DNA from: Nonomuraea typhae
GTDB lineage: Bacteria > Actinomycetota > Actinomycetes > Streptosporangiales > Streptosporangiaceae
Length of the DNA: 64,000 nucleotides
Direction of reading: 5' to 3'
Assembly: GCF_009760925.1 (NCBI RefSeq)
Contig: NZ_VRLV01000007.1
Coordinates: 528,118 to 592,117 of the forward strand
Shown here one piece after another: positions 9,604 to 20,184 of this stretch. Position numbers and translations under genes: made by a program. How positions within the stretch are numbered: the first letter of the stretch is position 1; every line of letters starts with the position of its first letter. The notes beneath the pieces are model-generated. The model searched no databases, had not been told where the DNA came from, and was given only the letters and a program-made list of their open reading frames with translations.

Positions 9604-9619
9604 GCAATTTCTCGAATTC
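9604..9619. promoter_or_regulatory. Possible second AsnC-type site before the FAD oxidase
   Basis: GCAATTTCTCGAATTC shares an AATT half and a CGAATTC half with the palindrome at 4001-4018, although the spacing differs by one base. It lies about 30 bases upstream of the oxidase start. It may let the same regulator control importer and oxidase. The match is short, so confidence is low. Confidence 0.25.
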
Positions 9620-9649
9620 TCTCTAACTCTTCGTAAGGAAGTGGGATTT

Positions 9650-11044
9650 GTGGATCCGCTGAAGGCGCTTGCTGATGCGGAGCGCAAGCCGTACTGGCTG
9701 GACACCCCGGCCAGACCGGAGCCGCAGGCGCGGCTCTTCGGACACACCACCGCCGACCTGGTCGTCGTCGGCGGCGGCTTCTCGGGGCTGTGGACCGCCC
9801 TGATGGCCAAGGAACGCGACCCCTCCCAGGACGTCGTCCTGCTGGAAGGCCGCAGGATCGGCTGGGCGGCCACCGGCCGCAACGGCGGATTCTGCATGGC
9901 GACCCTCACCCACGGGCTGGCCAACGGGCTGGAACGCTGGCCCGAGGACATCGACCGGCTCGAGCACATGGGCGTGGAGAACCTCGACGAGATCGAGCGG
10001 ACCCTGCGCCGCTACGACATCGACTGCTCGTTCGAACGCACCGGCGAACTGCACGTGGCCACCGAGCCGTGGCAGCTCGACGACCTCAACGAGCACCTCG
10101 GCCTCATCCGCGACCTGGGGCTCGACTACGTGCCCCTGGACCAGGAGCAGGTGCGGACCGAGGTCGACTCGCCCACCTACCTGGGCGGGCTCTGGGAACG
10201 CAGCGGCTGCGCCATGCTCGACCCGGCCCGGCTCGCGTTCGGGCTGCGGGAAGCCTGCCTCAAGCTCGGCGTGCGCATCTACGAGCGCTCGCCGGTGCGC
10301 TCGCTCGACGACGACGGCGCCCTCATGACCCTGCGCACCCCGCACGGCAGCGCCGCCGCGCCCAAGGTCGCGCTCGGCACCGGCGTCTTCCCGCCGCTGC
10401 TGCGCCGGCTCAGGCACTTCGTGGTGCCGGTCTACGACTACGCGCTCATGACCGAGCCGATGTCGGCCGCGCAGCTCGCCTCCGTCGGCTGGAAGAACCG
10501 GCAGGGCGTGGGCGACTCGGCCAACCAGTTCCACTACTACCGGCTGACCGACGACAACCGCATCCTGTGGGGCGGCTACGACGCCGTCTACTACAACGGC
10601 GGCCAGCTCAAGCCCGAGTACGACCAGCGCGACGAGACCTTCGTCAAGCTCGCCGGGCACTTCTACGACACGTTCCCGCAGTTGTCCGAGCTGCGCTTCA
10701 CCCACCGGTGGGGCGGGGTCATCGACACCTGCAGCCGCTTCTCGGCCTTCTTCGGCCAGGCCCACGGCGGCCGGCTCGCGTACGCGGTCGGCTACACGGG
10801 CATGGGCGTGGGCGCCACCAGGTTCGGCGCGAACGTCATGCTCGACCTGCTGTCGGGCGAACGGACCGAACGGACCGAGCTGCGCATGGTCAAGGAGAAG
10901 CCGGTGCCGTTCCCGCCCGAGCCGGTGCGGTCGGGGGTGATCCAGTTCACCCGCTGGTCGATCGCCCAGGCCGACCTGCACCAGGGCAAGCGCAACCTGT
11001 GGCTGCGCACGCTCGACAAGATGGGCCTCGGGTTCGACTCCTGA
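9650..11044 (+). CDS. FAD-dependent amine oxidase (DAO family, gamma-glutamylputrescine oxidase-like)
   Basis: The product has 464 residues. The N-terminus holds the FAD-binding dinucleotide fold, with GGGFSG at about residues 41-46 and the second motif RRIGWAATGRNGGF. The C-terminal FAD-contacting segment VGYTGMGVGATRFGANVMLDLL matches DAO/PuuB proteins. I chose GTG at 9650 because AAGGAAG lies eight bases upstream; GTG at 9641 would overlap that ribosome site. It follows the polyamine importer and so probably oxidises putrescine, gamma-glutamylputrescine or another imported amine to an aldehyde, hydrogen peroxide and ammonia, feeding the dehydrogenase at 4103. No glutamylputrescine synthetase is in the window, so the exact substrate is open. 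Confidence 0.85.
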   Translation: MDPLKALADAERKPYWLDTPARPEPQARLFGHTTADLVVVGGGFSGLWTALMAKERDPSQDVVLLEGRRIGWAATGRNGGFCMATLTHGLANGLERWPEDIDRLEHMGVENLDEIERTLRRYDIDCSFERTGELHVATEPWQLDDLNEHLGLIRDLGLDYVPLDQEQVRTEVDSPTYLGGLWERSGCAMLDPARLAFGLREACLKLGVRIYERSPVRSLDDDGALMTLRTPHGSAAAPKVALGTGVFPPLLRRLRHFVVPVYDYALMTEPMSAAQLASVGWKNRQGVGDSANQFHYYRLTDDNRILWGGYDAVYYNGGQLKPEYDQRDETFVKLAGHFYDTFPQLSELRFTHRWGGVIDTCSRFSAFFGQAHGGRLAYAVGYTGMGVGATRFGANVMLDLLSGERTERTELRMVKEKPVPFPPEPVRSGVIQFTRWSIAQADLHQGKRNLWLRTLDKMGLGFDS

Positions 11045-11054
11045 TCCACCCGGC

Positions 11055-11086
11055 GTGCGGCCGTGGTCCTGCCCCCACGGCCGCAC
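11055..11086. terminator. Bidirectional terminator hairpin
   Basis: GTGCGGCCGTGG and CCACGGCCGCAC form a perfect 12-bp stem with an eight-base loop in the 48-base gap between convergent genes. There is no clear T-tract, as is common in high-GC actinomycetes. Confidence 0.7.
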
Positions 11087-11092
11087 CCGGCG

Positions 11093-12115
<1,023 letters not shown>

Positions 12116-12251
12116 GGGATTCCTTTCTCTGCGATGAACAGGTCTCTGGGATGAACAGGGCAGATCGTGGCAGAGCGCACCGACAGAATTGATCACAGCT
12201 CGCGGCGTTTCTCCGGGAGCGTGGTGAAGCAGGTTGTTTACGCTGGTGGAC

Positions 12252-13189
12252 ATGCGTGCGATGGAGTTCGCCCGGTTCGGCGGGCCAGAGGTGCTGGAAG
12301 AAGTCGAGCTGCCCGATCCCGAGCCCGGCCCGGGGGAACTGCTGATCGACGTCGAGGCGGCCGGGGTCAACTTCGCCGACGTCCGGCAGGTGGCCGGGGT
12401 GTACGCGCCGCCGGGCAGCCTGCCGCACGTGCCCGGCTCCGAGGTGATCGGCAGGACGGCCGACGGGCGCCGGGTCATGGGGTTCGCCCCGCGGGGGTAC
12501 GTCTCCAAGGCGCTGCTGCCCGAGAAGGCGGCCATCCCGGTGCCGGAGACGCTCGGGGCGGGGCAGGCGCTCGCCCTGCTCGTGCAGGACTGACCGCCTG
12601 GCATCTGCTGCGTTCGTCGGCCCGGCTCCAGCCCGGGGAGAGCGTGGTGGTCCACTCGGCGGCCGGGGGCGTCGGGATTCTCACCGTTCAGCTGGCCAAG
12701 GAGTTCGGCGCGGGGCGGGTGATCGGGACGGCCTCGTCGCAGGAGAAGCGGGAGCTCGCGCTCTCGCTGGGGGCCGACGTCGCCGTCGACGGCGCGGCCG
12801 ACGGGTATGGGGAGCGGATCCTTGAGGCCAACCGGGGCCGGGCGGTGGACATCGTCCTCGACGCCGTCGGCGGGCGGGTGTTCACGGCGGCACAGGATGT
12901 CCTGGCACCCTTCGGGCGGCTGATCATGTACGGCGGCTCGTCGGGCGAGGAGACGCCGCCGATCGACGCATGGGCGCTGGCCGAGCGCAACGTCAGTGTG
13001 GGCGGCTTCTGGCTGCGGCAGATCATGGGGACGGGCGTCGAGCGTCCGCTGGGCGAGCTGTTCGAGCTGACGGCGGCCGGGAAGCTGAAGCCGCAGGTCG
13101 GCGGGGAGTACGCGTTGTCGGACGCGGCGACCGCGCTGAAGGACCTGGCCGAACGGCGCACGGTCGGCAAGCTCGTGCTGGTGCCCTGA
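12252..13189 (+). pseudogene. Frameshifted zinc-type quinone oxidoreductase (MDR family)
   Basis: Two reading frames together give one NADPH:quinone oxidoreductase of about 312 residues. The first (12252-12593) carries the GroES-like domain, from MEFARFGGPEVLEEVELPDP to ALALLVQD. The second continues with LTAWHLLRSSARLQPGESVVVH, the nucleotide-binding AAGGVGILTVQLAK and the usual C-terminus ending LVLVP. The break is near 12590, where CAGGACTGACC would read through if one base were added. It is either a real one-base deletion or a sequencing error; everything else looks intact. The ATG at 12252 or 12261 is the likely start. Confidence 0.8.
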
Positions 13190-13310
13190 CCCCCATCGCG
13201 CCCGAAATCCGGACATCTTCGGGTGTGACCCGTTGAGGACGCGGGCAGGGATTATCCAGTCATGAGAAGATCGCCACCCCCGAGGCGAGGTCGTGTTCGG
13301 GGGTGCGGGC

Positions 13311-14225
13311 ATGCGAGCCTGGGCGATGCTTCTGAGCGGGCTGCTGGGCGGGCTGGTGACGGTGGCCGGTTGCGGGTCCCGGCCCGCCGTGGTGCCGATG
13401 GTGCCGCACACCCACGTGGCCAATCCCACCTGCACCCTGAAATTTCCGGACCCGGTCGCCGGGAAGGCCGCCCACGCCCGGCTTCAGCGCGACGTCGCCC
13501 GCTACCTGGCCCGGCGGCCGGGCCGCATCGTCTACGCCGCCCACGACCTGGTCACCGGCATCCGCCTGGGCCACGGCGAGCACGAGAACGGCATGATCAC
13601 CGCCAGCGGCAGCAAGGTCGACATCCTCACCGCCCTCATGCTCAGCCGCAGCCGCCTCAGCGAGAGCGAGCACGACCTGGCCTCCCGCATGATCCGCGAG
13701 AGCGACAACCACGCGGCCGACGCCCTGTGGTGGCGGGTCGGCGCCGGTTACGGCATGGGCCGCTTCTACCGCCGGGCGGGCCTGAGCGAGACCACCCCCG
13801 GCCCGAGCAGGTACTGGGGCGGCACCAGCACCAGCCCCGCCGACCGCATCCGCCTCCTGCGCCTGCTCGTGCAGGGCGGATCCGGGCTGGCGCCGGCCCA
13901 CCGGCGTCACATCCTCGGGCTGATGAGCCGGGTCCAGCGCGACCAGGCGTGGGGCGTCTCCGCCGCGGCCCGCCCCGGTGACCGGGTGGCCTTGAAGAAC
14001 GGCTGGACACCCCGGCCGTTCGTCCGCAACACCTGGGCGGTCACCAGTTATGGCCGTATTTCCGGACCGGGGAGGGACCTGCTGCTGGCCGTCCAGACCG
14101 ACCAGCAGCCGGGGGAAGGCACGGGCATCCAGGCCATCGAGGGCCTGGCCAAGCTCATCGGCCACCGCCTGGACACCCTCACCCCCACCTTCACCCGCCC
14201 CTGCCCGGCCACCGCCATCACCTGA
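13311..14225 (+). CDS. Lipoprotein serine hydrolase of the class A beta-lactamase fold
   Basis: The product has 304 residues. A hydrophobic leader ends in the lipobox VAGC, so it is probably a membrane-anchored extracytoplasmic protein. The three active-site elements of penicillin-recognising serine enzymes are visible: SGSK (Ser99-Lys102), SDN (131-133) and KNG (229-231) in place of KTG. The omega-loop Glu-x-x-Leu-Asn of true class A beta-lactamases is not seen, so efficient beta-lactam hydrolysis is unlikely. A cell-wall or penicillin-binding role is more likely. ATG 13311 was preferred to GTG 13293 because of the GGGGG ribosome site and a better leader. Confidence 0.78.
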   Translation: MRAWAMLLSGLLGGLVTVAGCGSRPAVVPMVPHTHVANPTCTLKFPDPVAGKAAHARLQRDVARYLARRPGRIVYAAHDLVTGIRLGHGEHENGMITASGSKVDILTALMLSRSRLSESEHDLASRMIRESDNHAADALWWRVGAGYGMGRFYRRAGLSETTPGPSRYWGGTSTSPADRIRLLRLLVQGGSGLAPAHRRHILGLMSRVQRDQAWGVSAAARPGDRVALKNGWTPRPFVRNTWAVTSYGRISGPGRDLLLAVQTDQQPGEGTGIQAIEGLAKLIGHRLDTLTPTFTRPCPATAIT

Positions 14226-14442
14226 TCAGCCTGTTCCCGCCAGCCGCGCCCGCCATGGGGCCTCAGCCCATCCGAGCATGACCTTCATCACGTCACGCAA
14301 TAAATCCGGAACACCCTGCGTTATCCGCCTTTGTTAGACCGCTCGGCGGCCGGCCCCCAAAGTGTCGGTATCACCCCGGTCGAAGCCCACCACGACGGTG
14401 GCGCTCCCGGGGCGGCTCCGTCTTGACCTGGACGGAGACCAG

Positions 14443-15669
14443 ATGAGGTCCTACCTGAACGTGCTGGCCACGCCGGGCGCCTGGCGGTTCCTGCTGCCCG
14501 CGCTGGTGGCCCGCCTGCCGTACGCGATGGTGCAGATGGGCGTGCTGCTGCTCGTGCAGTGGTCCACCGGCTCCTACGGCGCGGCCGGGATCGCCGCCGC
14601 GGCGGCCGCGGTCGCGCAGGCGCTGGCGGGCCCGCAGACCGGCCGCCTGGCCGATCGTTACGGCCAGCGCAAGGTGCTGCTGCCCCAGATCGCCATCCAC
14701 GGCGTGTCCCTGGCGGCGCTGCTGGCGCTGGCGGCCACGCAGGCGGCCGTGCCGTACCTGGTGGTCACCGCGGCGCTGGCCGGTGCCTCGGTGCCGCAGG
14801 TCGGCGCCATGGTGCGGGCGCGCTGGGCGCACCGGCTGGGCAGTTCGGCCAAGCTCAACACCGCCTTCGCGGTCGAGTCGATCACCGACGAGCTGACGTT
14901 CACGCTGGCCCCGGTGCTGCTGGTGGGGCTGTCCACGGGGTTCTCGCCGGTCGTGGCGCTGCTGGGCGCGCTGGTGCTCATCGTGGCCGGGACCGTGGTC
15001 TTCGCCGGCGTGCGGACCGCGCTGCCCGAGCCGATGCCGGTCCGGGTGCGTGCCACCGGCGGCGTGCTGCGGCTGCGCGGCGTGGTGCCGCTGGCCGCCG
15101 CCTTCCTCGCGATGGGCACGGTCTTCGGTTCGCTTCAGGTCGGCATCACGTCGCTGACCGCCGCTCTCGGCTCGCCCGCGCTCGCCGGTCCGATCTACGG
15201 CACGTTCTCGGCGGCCAGCGTGGCGGGCGGCGTGCTCTACGGTGCGGTCCGCTGGAACCTCGCCGCCCGCACCCGGCTGGTCATCGGCCTGGCGCTGCTG
15301 GCCGCCGCGACCACCGCGCTGACGGCCGCCGGTTCCATCCCCCTGATGTACGGCGCCGCCGCCCTGGCGGGCCTGGTGATCGCCCCCGTGGTGATCACCG
15401 GCTACACCCTCATCGAGAGCCTGGTCCCGGCGGACGTGCGCACCGAGTCGTTCACCTGGCTCAACGGCGCCATCGGCCTCGGCATCGCGACCGGCGCTTC
15501 GGTGGCCGGGCAGCTCGTGGACCACCTGGGCCCGTCGCTGGCCTTCGTGGTGCCCCCGCTGACCACGGGCCTGGCCGCCCTGCTGGTCCTGGTACGGCTG
15601 CGCAGCCTGCGCCCGCTGCCGCAGGACGCGCTCACGGGTGAACCGGCGCTCCAGGCTCCTCGGCGATGA
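14443..15669 (+). CDS. MFS transporter
   Basis: The product has 408 residues with about 12 hydrophobic helices. The conserved loop between helices 2 and 3 reads GRLADRYGQRKVLLPQ, the MFS signature. I chose ATG 14443 because GGAG lies five bases upstream; an in-frame GTG at 14362 would add 27 non-membrane residues. No substrate can be assigned. The 3' end overlaps the last 38 bases of the convergent MFS gene on the other strand, so the two transporters share coding sequence. Confidence 0.85.
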   Translation: MRSYLNVLATPGAWRFLLPALVARLPYAMVQMGVLLLVQWSTGSYGAAGIAAAAAAVAQALAGPQTGRLADRYGQRKVLLPQIAIHGVSLAALLALAATQAAVPYLVVTAALAGASVPQVGAMVRARWAHRLGSSAKLNTAFAVESITDELTFTLAPVLLVGLSTGFSPVVALLGALVLIVAGTVVFAGVRTALPEPMPVRVRATGGVLRLRGVVPLAAAFLAMGTVFGSLQVGITSLTAALGSPALAGPIYGTFSAASVAGGVLYGAVRWNLAARTRLVIGLALLAAATTALTAAGSIPLMYGAAALAGLVIAPVVITGYTLIESLVPADVRTESFTWLNGAIGLGIATGASVAGQLVDHLGPSLAFVVPPLTTGLAALLVLVRLRSLRPLPQDALTGEPALQAPRR

Positions 15670-17128
15670 CCTTGGGCACCCCGCGCAGCCCGGCCAGCGC
15701 CAGCACGGCGACGACGACCAGGATGCCCGCGGTGACCAGCGAGGTCGTCTGCATGCCGGCGACGAACGCCCGCTGGGCGGCGGCGACCAGCTCGCCCGCC
15801 TGGTCGGAAGGGAGCGTGGCGGCCAGGTTGAGCGCGTCGGTGATCGACTCGCGGGCGACCGGGTCCGGATGGGTCATGTTGGCCCGGTAGGTGCTGGTCA
15901 GCACCGTGCCGAGGACGGCGATGCCGAGCGCGCCGCCGAGTTCGAAGGCGGTCTCGGAGATGGCCGCCGCCGCCCCGGCCCGCTGCTTGGGCGCCGTGGC
16001 CAGCACGTTGTCGTTGTTCACGGTGAACGTCAGCCCGATCCCGATGCCGCCGATCACCATGGGCACCAGCAGGTAGAGGTAGGTGAGCTCGGTGCCGAGC
16101 GTGGCGTACCACCCGAAGGCGACCGCGTTCATGGCCAGCCCGAGCGCGACCACGCCGTTCCTGCCCAGGACCCGGATGAGCGGCGCGGCCAGGATGCCGC
16201 CGATCGCGCCGGACAGGCCGCCGGGCAGCCCGGCCAGGCCCGCCTGCAGCGGCGACCAGCCGATGACCAGCTGCAGGTACCAGGCGAACATCAGCGACAT
16301 CGCCATCATGGTGAAGATGGCCAGGAGGTTCGTGCCGATGGAGGCGCTGAAGGCCCGCTTGGCGAACAGCCGCACGTCGATGAGCGGTTCGGCCAGCCGG
16401 CTCTGCCGTACGCCGAACCAGGCCAGCGCGGCCAGGCCGAGCGCTCCGGCGGCGGCGGGGCCGGTGGCGAGCCCGTCGTGGGCCAGCTCCTTGATCGCGT
16501 AGATGACGGCCACGACCCCGGCGAAGGAGAGCGCCACGCTGAGCGGGTCGATGCCGCCCGCGTCCGGGTTGCGGGACTCCGGCAGGGCGATGGCGCCGCC
16601 GGCGAGCACCACCGCCATGATCGGCAGGTTGATGAGGAAGACCGACCCCCACCAGAAGTGGTCCAGGAGCAGGCCGCCGACGACCGGGCCGACCGCGAAC
16701 CCCGCCGCGCTCATGGAGCTCCAGATGCCGATCGCCATCGTGCGCTCGCCGGGTTCGGTGAACACGTTGCGGATGATCGACAGGGTGGACGGCATGATGG
16801 TGGCGCCCGCGACGCCCAGCAGCGCCCGCGCCGCGATCAGCAGCTCGGCGCTGGGGGCGTAGGCGGTGATGACGGAGGCGGCGCTGAAGGCCACCGCGCC
16901 GATGAGCAGCAGCCGCTTGCGGCCGATCCGGTCGCCGACGTTGCCCATGGTGACCAGCAGGCCGGCCAGGGCGAAGCCGTAGATGTCGCCGATCCAGAGC
17001 AGCTGGGTCGAGGTGGCGCCCAGGTCGGCGACCAGGCGCGGCAGGGCGAGATGGAGGACGGTCAGATCGAGGGAGAGCAACAGCGTGGCCAGGCACGCGA
17101 TCGCCAGGCAGGCCCACTTCGTACGCAT
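15632..17128 (-). CDS. MFS drug-efflux transporter (EmrB/DHA2-like, 14 helices)
   Basis: The product has 498 residues, the usual length of the 14-helix DHA2 drug:proton antiporters. Visible motifs are LDLTVLHLALPRLVADL in helix 1, GNVGDRIGRKRLLLIG (motif A) and GVAGATIMPSTLSIIRNVF after helix 4. It starts 31 bases after the SARP regulator stop on the same strand and probably exports a compound linked to that regulator. ATG 17128 is chosen, with GTG 17137 as alternative; neither has a clear ribosome site. Convergent overlap with the plus-strand MFS gene is 38 bases. Confidence 0.88.
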   Translation of the reverse strand: MRTKWACLAIACLATLLLSLDLTVLHLALPRLVADLGATSTQLLWIGDIYGFALAGLLVTMGNVGDRIGRKRLLLIGAVAFSAASVITAYAPSAELLIAARALLGVAGATIMPSTLSIIRNVFTEPGERTMAIGIWSSMSAAGFAVGPVVGGLLLDHFWWGSVFLINLPIMAVVLAGGAIALPESRNPDAGGIDPLSVALSFAGVVAVIYAIKELAHDGLATGPAAAGALGLAALAWFGVRQSRLAEPLIDVRLFAKRAFSASIGTNLLAIFTMMAMSLMFAWYLQLVIGWSPLQAGLAGLPGGLSGAIGGILAAPLIRVLGRNGVVALGLAMNAVAFGWYATLGTELTYLYLLVPMVIGGIGIGLTFTVNNDNVLATAPKQRAGAAAAISETAFELGGALGIAVLGTVLTSTYRANMTHPDPVARESITDALNLAATLPSDQAGELVAAAQRAFVAGMQTTSLVTAGILVVVAVLALAGLRGVPKVIAEEPGAPVHP

Positions 17129-17159
17129 GCGGCACACTGTGAGAGCAGGTGCTGACGGC

Positions 17160-20100
17160 CTACTGACCGGCGGCTGACCGCCGGGCGGCCAGCTCCAGCG
17201 CCTCTCGCGGCGCGAGCGTGCCCAGCAGCGTGGCGGTGCCGTTCTCGCCGCGGCGCCGGGCCGTCTCGGCCAGCCCCTCGATGGCCAGCCCCGACAGCTG
17301 CTTGAACGTGCCCTGCGCCGCGTCGAGGGCGGCGCGGAACCGTTCCCATGCCGACTGCTCCAGGCCGTCGGCCAGGTCGAGGTGGCCGAGCGCGAGCAGG
17401 ATGCGCGTCCTGGTGTCCACGACCGAGTACCAGCCCTCGGGAACCTCCGCCAGCGCCAGCTCCAGGTAGCCGCGGGCCTCGTCGCCCTTGCCGCGCAGCA
17501 CGGCCACCTCGCCCAGGCCGAGGTGCGCCCAGGCCATGGTGTCCACCGCGCTGATCCGCCGGGTCTGCTCGGCCGCGCGCCGGTAGCCCGCCTCGGCCTC
17601 GTCCAGGTCACCCAGCCGCAGGACGCTGTCGGAGCGCCGGCACAGGTTCTCGGCGGCGTCGGCGCTGGCGCCCAGCTCCTCGGCCAGCGAAGCCGTCTGG
17701 CCGGCCAGCGTCATCGCCAGCTCGTAGTCGCCCTGTTCGAAGGCGAGATCCTGCAGCCCGCCGAGGGCCAGCATGCACCCCCACCGCTCGCCGATCTTCT
17801 GGAAGGCCCTCAGCGCGTTCGTGAACCGCTCCGCGGCCTCCGCCAGCTCGTTCTGGCTGTGGTGCACGAAGCCGGTGCCCAGGAGAATCAGCGCCCGCGT
17901 CCACGGCGTCAGCGGCACGTCCGGCGGGGGCTCGACGTCGCTCGGCCGGTATCCCCGCGGCGGCCCGCTGAACAGCGGCAGCAGCATGGTCAGGAACTCC
18001 ACGCGGAACGGCAGCCTCATGTCGGCCATCTCCGCGATCAGCCGCTCGTGCCGGCGCAGCAGCGCGGCGCCCGCCCGCCCGTCGGCCATGGCGGACAGCA
18101 CGCACATCGCGTACTCGTCCGCCATCCCCTCCGGAGCGTCCTCGCCCATCGTGTCCAGCAGCGCCCCGGACAGCTTCGCGCTGATCACCCGGTGCCCGCG
18201 CATCCACCAGTAGCAGGCCATCCGCGAGACCAGCAGCAGTCCCTCCTCCACCCGGCCGGTGTCGGTGGCCCAGCGGATCGCCGCGTGCAGGTCGTCGCTC
18301 TCCTCGTCCATCCTGGCCAGCCACGAAAGCTGCTCGCGGGTGCGCAGATGGGCGTCGGCCCGGCTCGCCAGGTCCAGGCAGTAGGCGGCGTGCGCGGCCA
18401 GCGTCTCGTCCAGCTCGCCCGCCTCGGCCAGCCGCTCGGCGCCGTAGGCCCGGATCGTCTCCAGCATGCGAAACCGCCCGCCGGCCAGCTCGACCAGCGA
18501 CTTCTCCGCCAGCGAGGTCAGCACGTCCTCGCCGCCGGCGCCGCCGTACATCCGCTCGGCCGCCTCGGCCCGCCCGCCGCCGACGAACACGGTCAGCCGC
18601 CGCGCCAGCCGCTGCTCGTCGGCGTCCAGCAGCTCCCAGCTCCAGTCGACGACCGCGCGCAGGGTCTGGTGCCGGGGCAACGCGGTACGGCTGCCGCGGG
18701 TCAGCAGCCGGAAGCGGTCGTCGAGCCGGTCGGCCACCTCGTCCAGCGTCAGCGTGCGCAGCCGGGCCGCCGCCAGCTCGATGGCCAGCGGCAGCCCGTC
18801 CAGCGCCCGGCAGATCCCGGCCACCCGCTCCAGGGCCCGGCCCTCCATGGTGAAGTCCTGGCGTACGGCTGCCGCCCGCTCGGCGAACAGCCGGACCGAC
18901 GGGTACTCCAGCGGGTTCCCGGCGTCCGGCGGCGGCAGGCGCAGCGGCGAGACCGGCACGATCGACTCGCCGATGATCCCGAGCGCCTCCCGGCTCGTGG
19001 CCAGCACCCGCAGCGCCGGGCAGGCGGCCAGCAACTCGTCGGCCAGTTCGGCGGCGGCGGCCACCAGATGCTCGCAGTTGTCCAGGACGATCAGCAGTTT
19101 GCGGTCGGCCAGCGCGGCAACCAGCCGTTCGCGTGGCCGCGGCTGCGGCTGGTTGCGCTCGGGGCCGGTCAGCGGGGCGTCGCGGATGCCGAGCGCGGCC
19201 AGGACCGCCCCCGGCAGGTCGGCGCCGCCGGTCACCGGGGCCAGCTCGACGAAGCAGACGTCGCCCGGCGTGCGCTCGACCGCCTCGATCGCCAGCCGGG
19301 TCTTGCCGGCGCCGCCGGGGCCGATCAGCGTCACCAGCCGGGCGGACTCCAGCAGCTCGCCGAGCCGGGACAGGTCGCCGGCCCGGCCGACGAAGCTGGT
19401 CAGCTGGGCCCGCAGGCCCTGCCTGAGCACGCCTTCGCCGGCGGTGCCCAGGCTGGGGTCGGCACGCAGGACCGCGAGGTGGGCGGCGGCCATCTCGGCG
19501 CCGGGTTCCACGCCCAGTTCCTCGTCGAGGATGCGGCGGCCCTCTTCGTAGGCGGTCAGCGCCTCGGCCTGGCGGCCGCTGCCGTACAGGGCGCGCATGA
19601 GCTGGGCGCGCAGCCGTTCGCGCAGCGGGTGGGCGGCGATGAGCTCGCGCAGTTCGGCGACCAGGTCGCGGTGGCGGCCGAGGTCCAGGTCGGCCTGGAC
19701 GCGGTCCTCCACGGCGGCCAGGCGCAGCTCTTCCAGGCGGGTGACGGCGGCCTCGGCCAGCGGGGCGTCGCTCAGCGGCAGGCCGCGCCAGAGCTCGAGC
19801 GCCTGGCGCAGCAGGGCCGCGGCGCCGCGGGGGTCGCCGGCGCCGAGCGCCTTCCTGCCGTCGGCGGCCAGGCGTTCGAAGCGGTGCGCGTCCACGTGCA
19901 GCGGGTCGGCCGCCAGCCGGTATCCGGCGGGGTGGAACTCGACGAGGTCCCTGCCCAGCGACCGGCGCAGCCTGGACACCTGGGACTGCAGCGCGTTGGC
20001 CACGCCCTCGGGCGGCTGCGTGCCGTACAACTCGTCGACGAGTTGCTCGGTGGGGACGATGCGCCCGGCCTGCAGGGCGAGCAGCACCAGCAGCGCCCGC

Positions 20101-20177
20101 ACCCGCGGACCGCCGAGCGGGACCTCCCGCCCGTCGTCGTCCCGCACGCGCGCGGGGCCGAGGATCTCGAAGCGCAT
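17160..20177 (-). CDS. SARP/AfsR-type regulator with NB-ARC ATPase and TPR-like C-terminus
   Basis: The product has 1005 residues. It begins MRFEILGPARVRDDDG, the usual start of OmpR-like winged-helix DNA-binding domains in Streptomyces antibiotic regulatory proteins, followed by a bacterial transcriptional activation domain to about residue 250. A P-loop ATPase follows (GPGGAGKTRLA near residues 283-293, then LLIVLDNCEHL and the LPLAIELAAARLRTL region typical of STAND proteins), and a helical repeat region of about 450 residues. Such proteins activate secondary-metabolite or stress genes on sensing a ligand. ATG 20177 is preferred to the ATG 42 bases upstream because family members start here. 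It sits between a PEP-mutase-family gene (7-base gap) and an MFS exporter. Confidence 0.9.
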   Translation of the reverse strand: MRFEILGPARVRDDDGREVPLGGPRVRALLVLLALQAGRIVPTEQLVDELYGTQPPEGVANALQSQVSRLRRSLGRDLVEFHPAGYRLAADPLHVDAHRFERLAADGRKALGAGDPRGAAALLRQALELWRGLPLSDAPLAEAAVTRLEELRLAAVEDRVQADLDLGRHRDLVAELRELIAAHPLRERLRAQLMRALYGSGRQAEALTAYEEGRRILDEELGVEPGAEMAAAHLAVLRADPSLGTAGEGVLRQGLRAQLTSFVGRAGDLSRLGELLESARLVTLIGPGGAGKTRLAIEAVERTPGDVCFVELAPVTGGADLPGAVLAALGIRDAPLTGPERNQPQPRPRERLVAALADRKLLIVLDNCEHLVAAAAELADELLAACPALRVLATSREALGIIGESIVPVSPLRLPPPDAGNPLEYPSVRLFAERAAAVRQDFTMEGRALERVAGICRALDGLPLAIELAAARLRTLTLDEVADRLDDRFRLLTRGSRTALPRHQTLRAVVDWSWELLDADEQRLARRLTVFVGGGRAEAAERMYGGAGGEDVLTSLAEKSLVELAGGRFRMLETIRAYGAERLAEAGELDETLAAHAAYCLDLASRADAHLRTREQLSWLARMDEESDDLHAAIRWATDTGRVEEGLLLVSRMACYWWMRGHRVISAKLSGALLDTMGEDAPEGMADEYAMCVLSAMADGRAGAALLRRHERLIAEMADMRLPFRVEFLTMLLPLFSGPPRGYRPSDVEPPPDVPLTPWTRALILLGTGFVHHSQNELAEAAERFTNALRAFQKIGERWGCMLALGGLQDLAFEQGDYELAMTLAGQTASLAEELGASADAAENLCRRSDSVLRLGDLDEAEAGYRRAAEQTRRISAVDTMAWAHLGLGEVAVLRGKGDEARGYLELALAEVPEGWYSVVDTRTRILLALGHLDLADGLEQSAWERFRAALDAAQGTFKQLSGLAIEGLAETARRRGENGTATLLGTLAPREALELAARRSAAGQ

Positions 20178-20184
20178 GCCTCGA

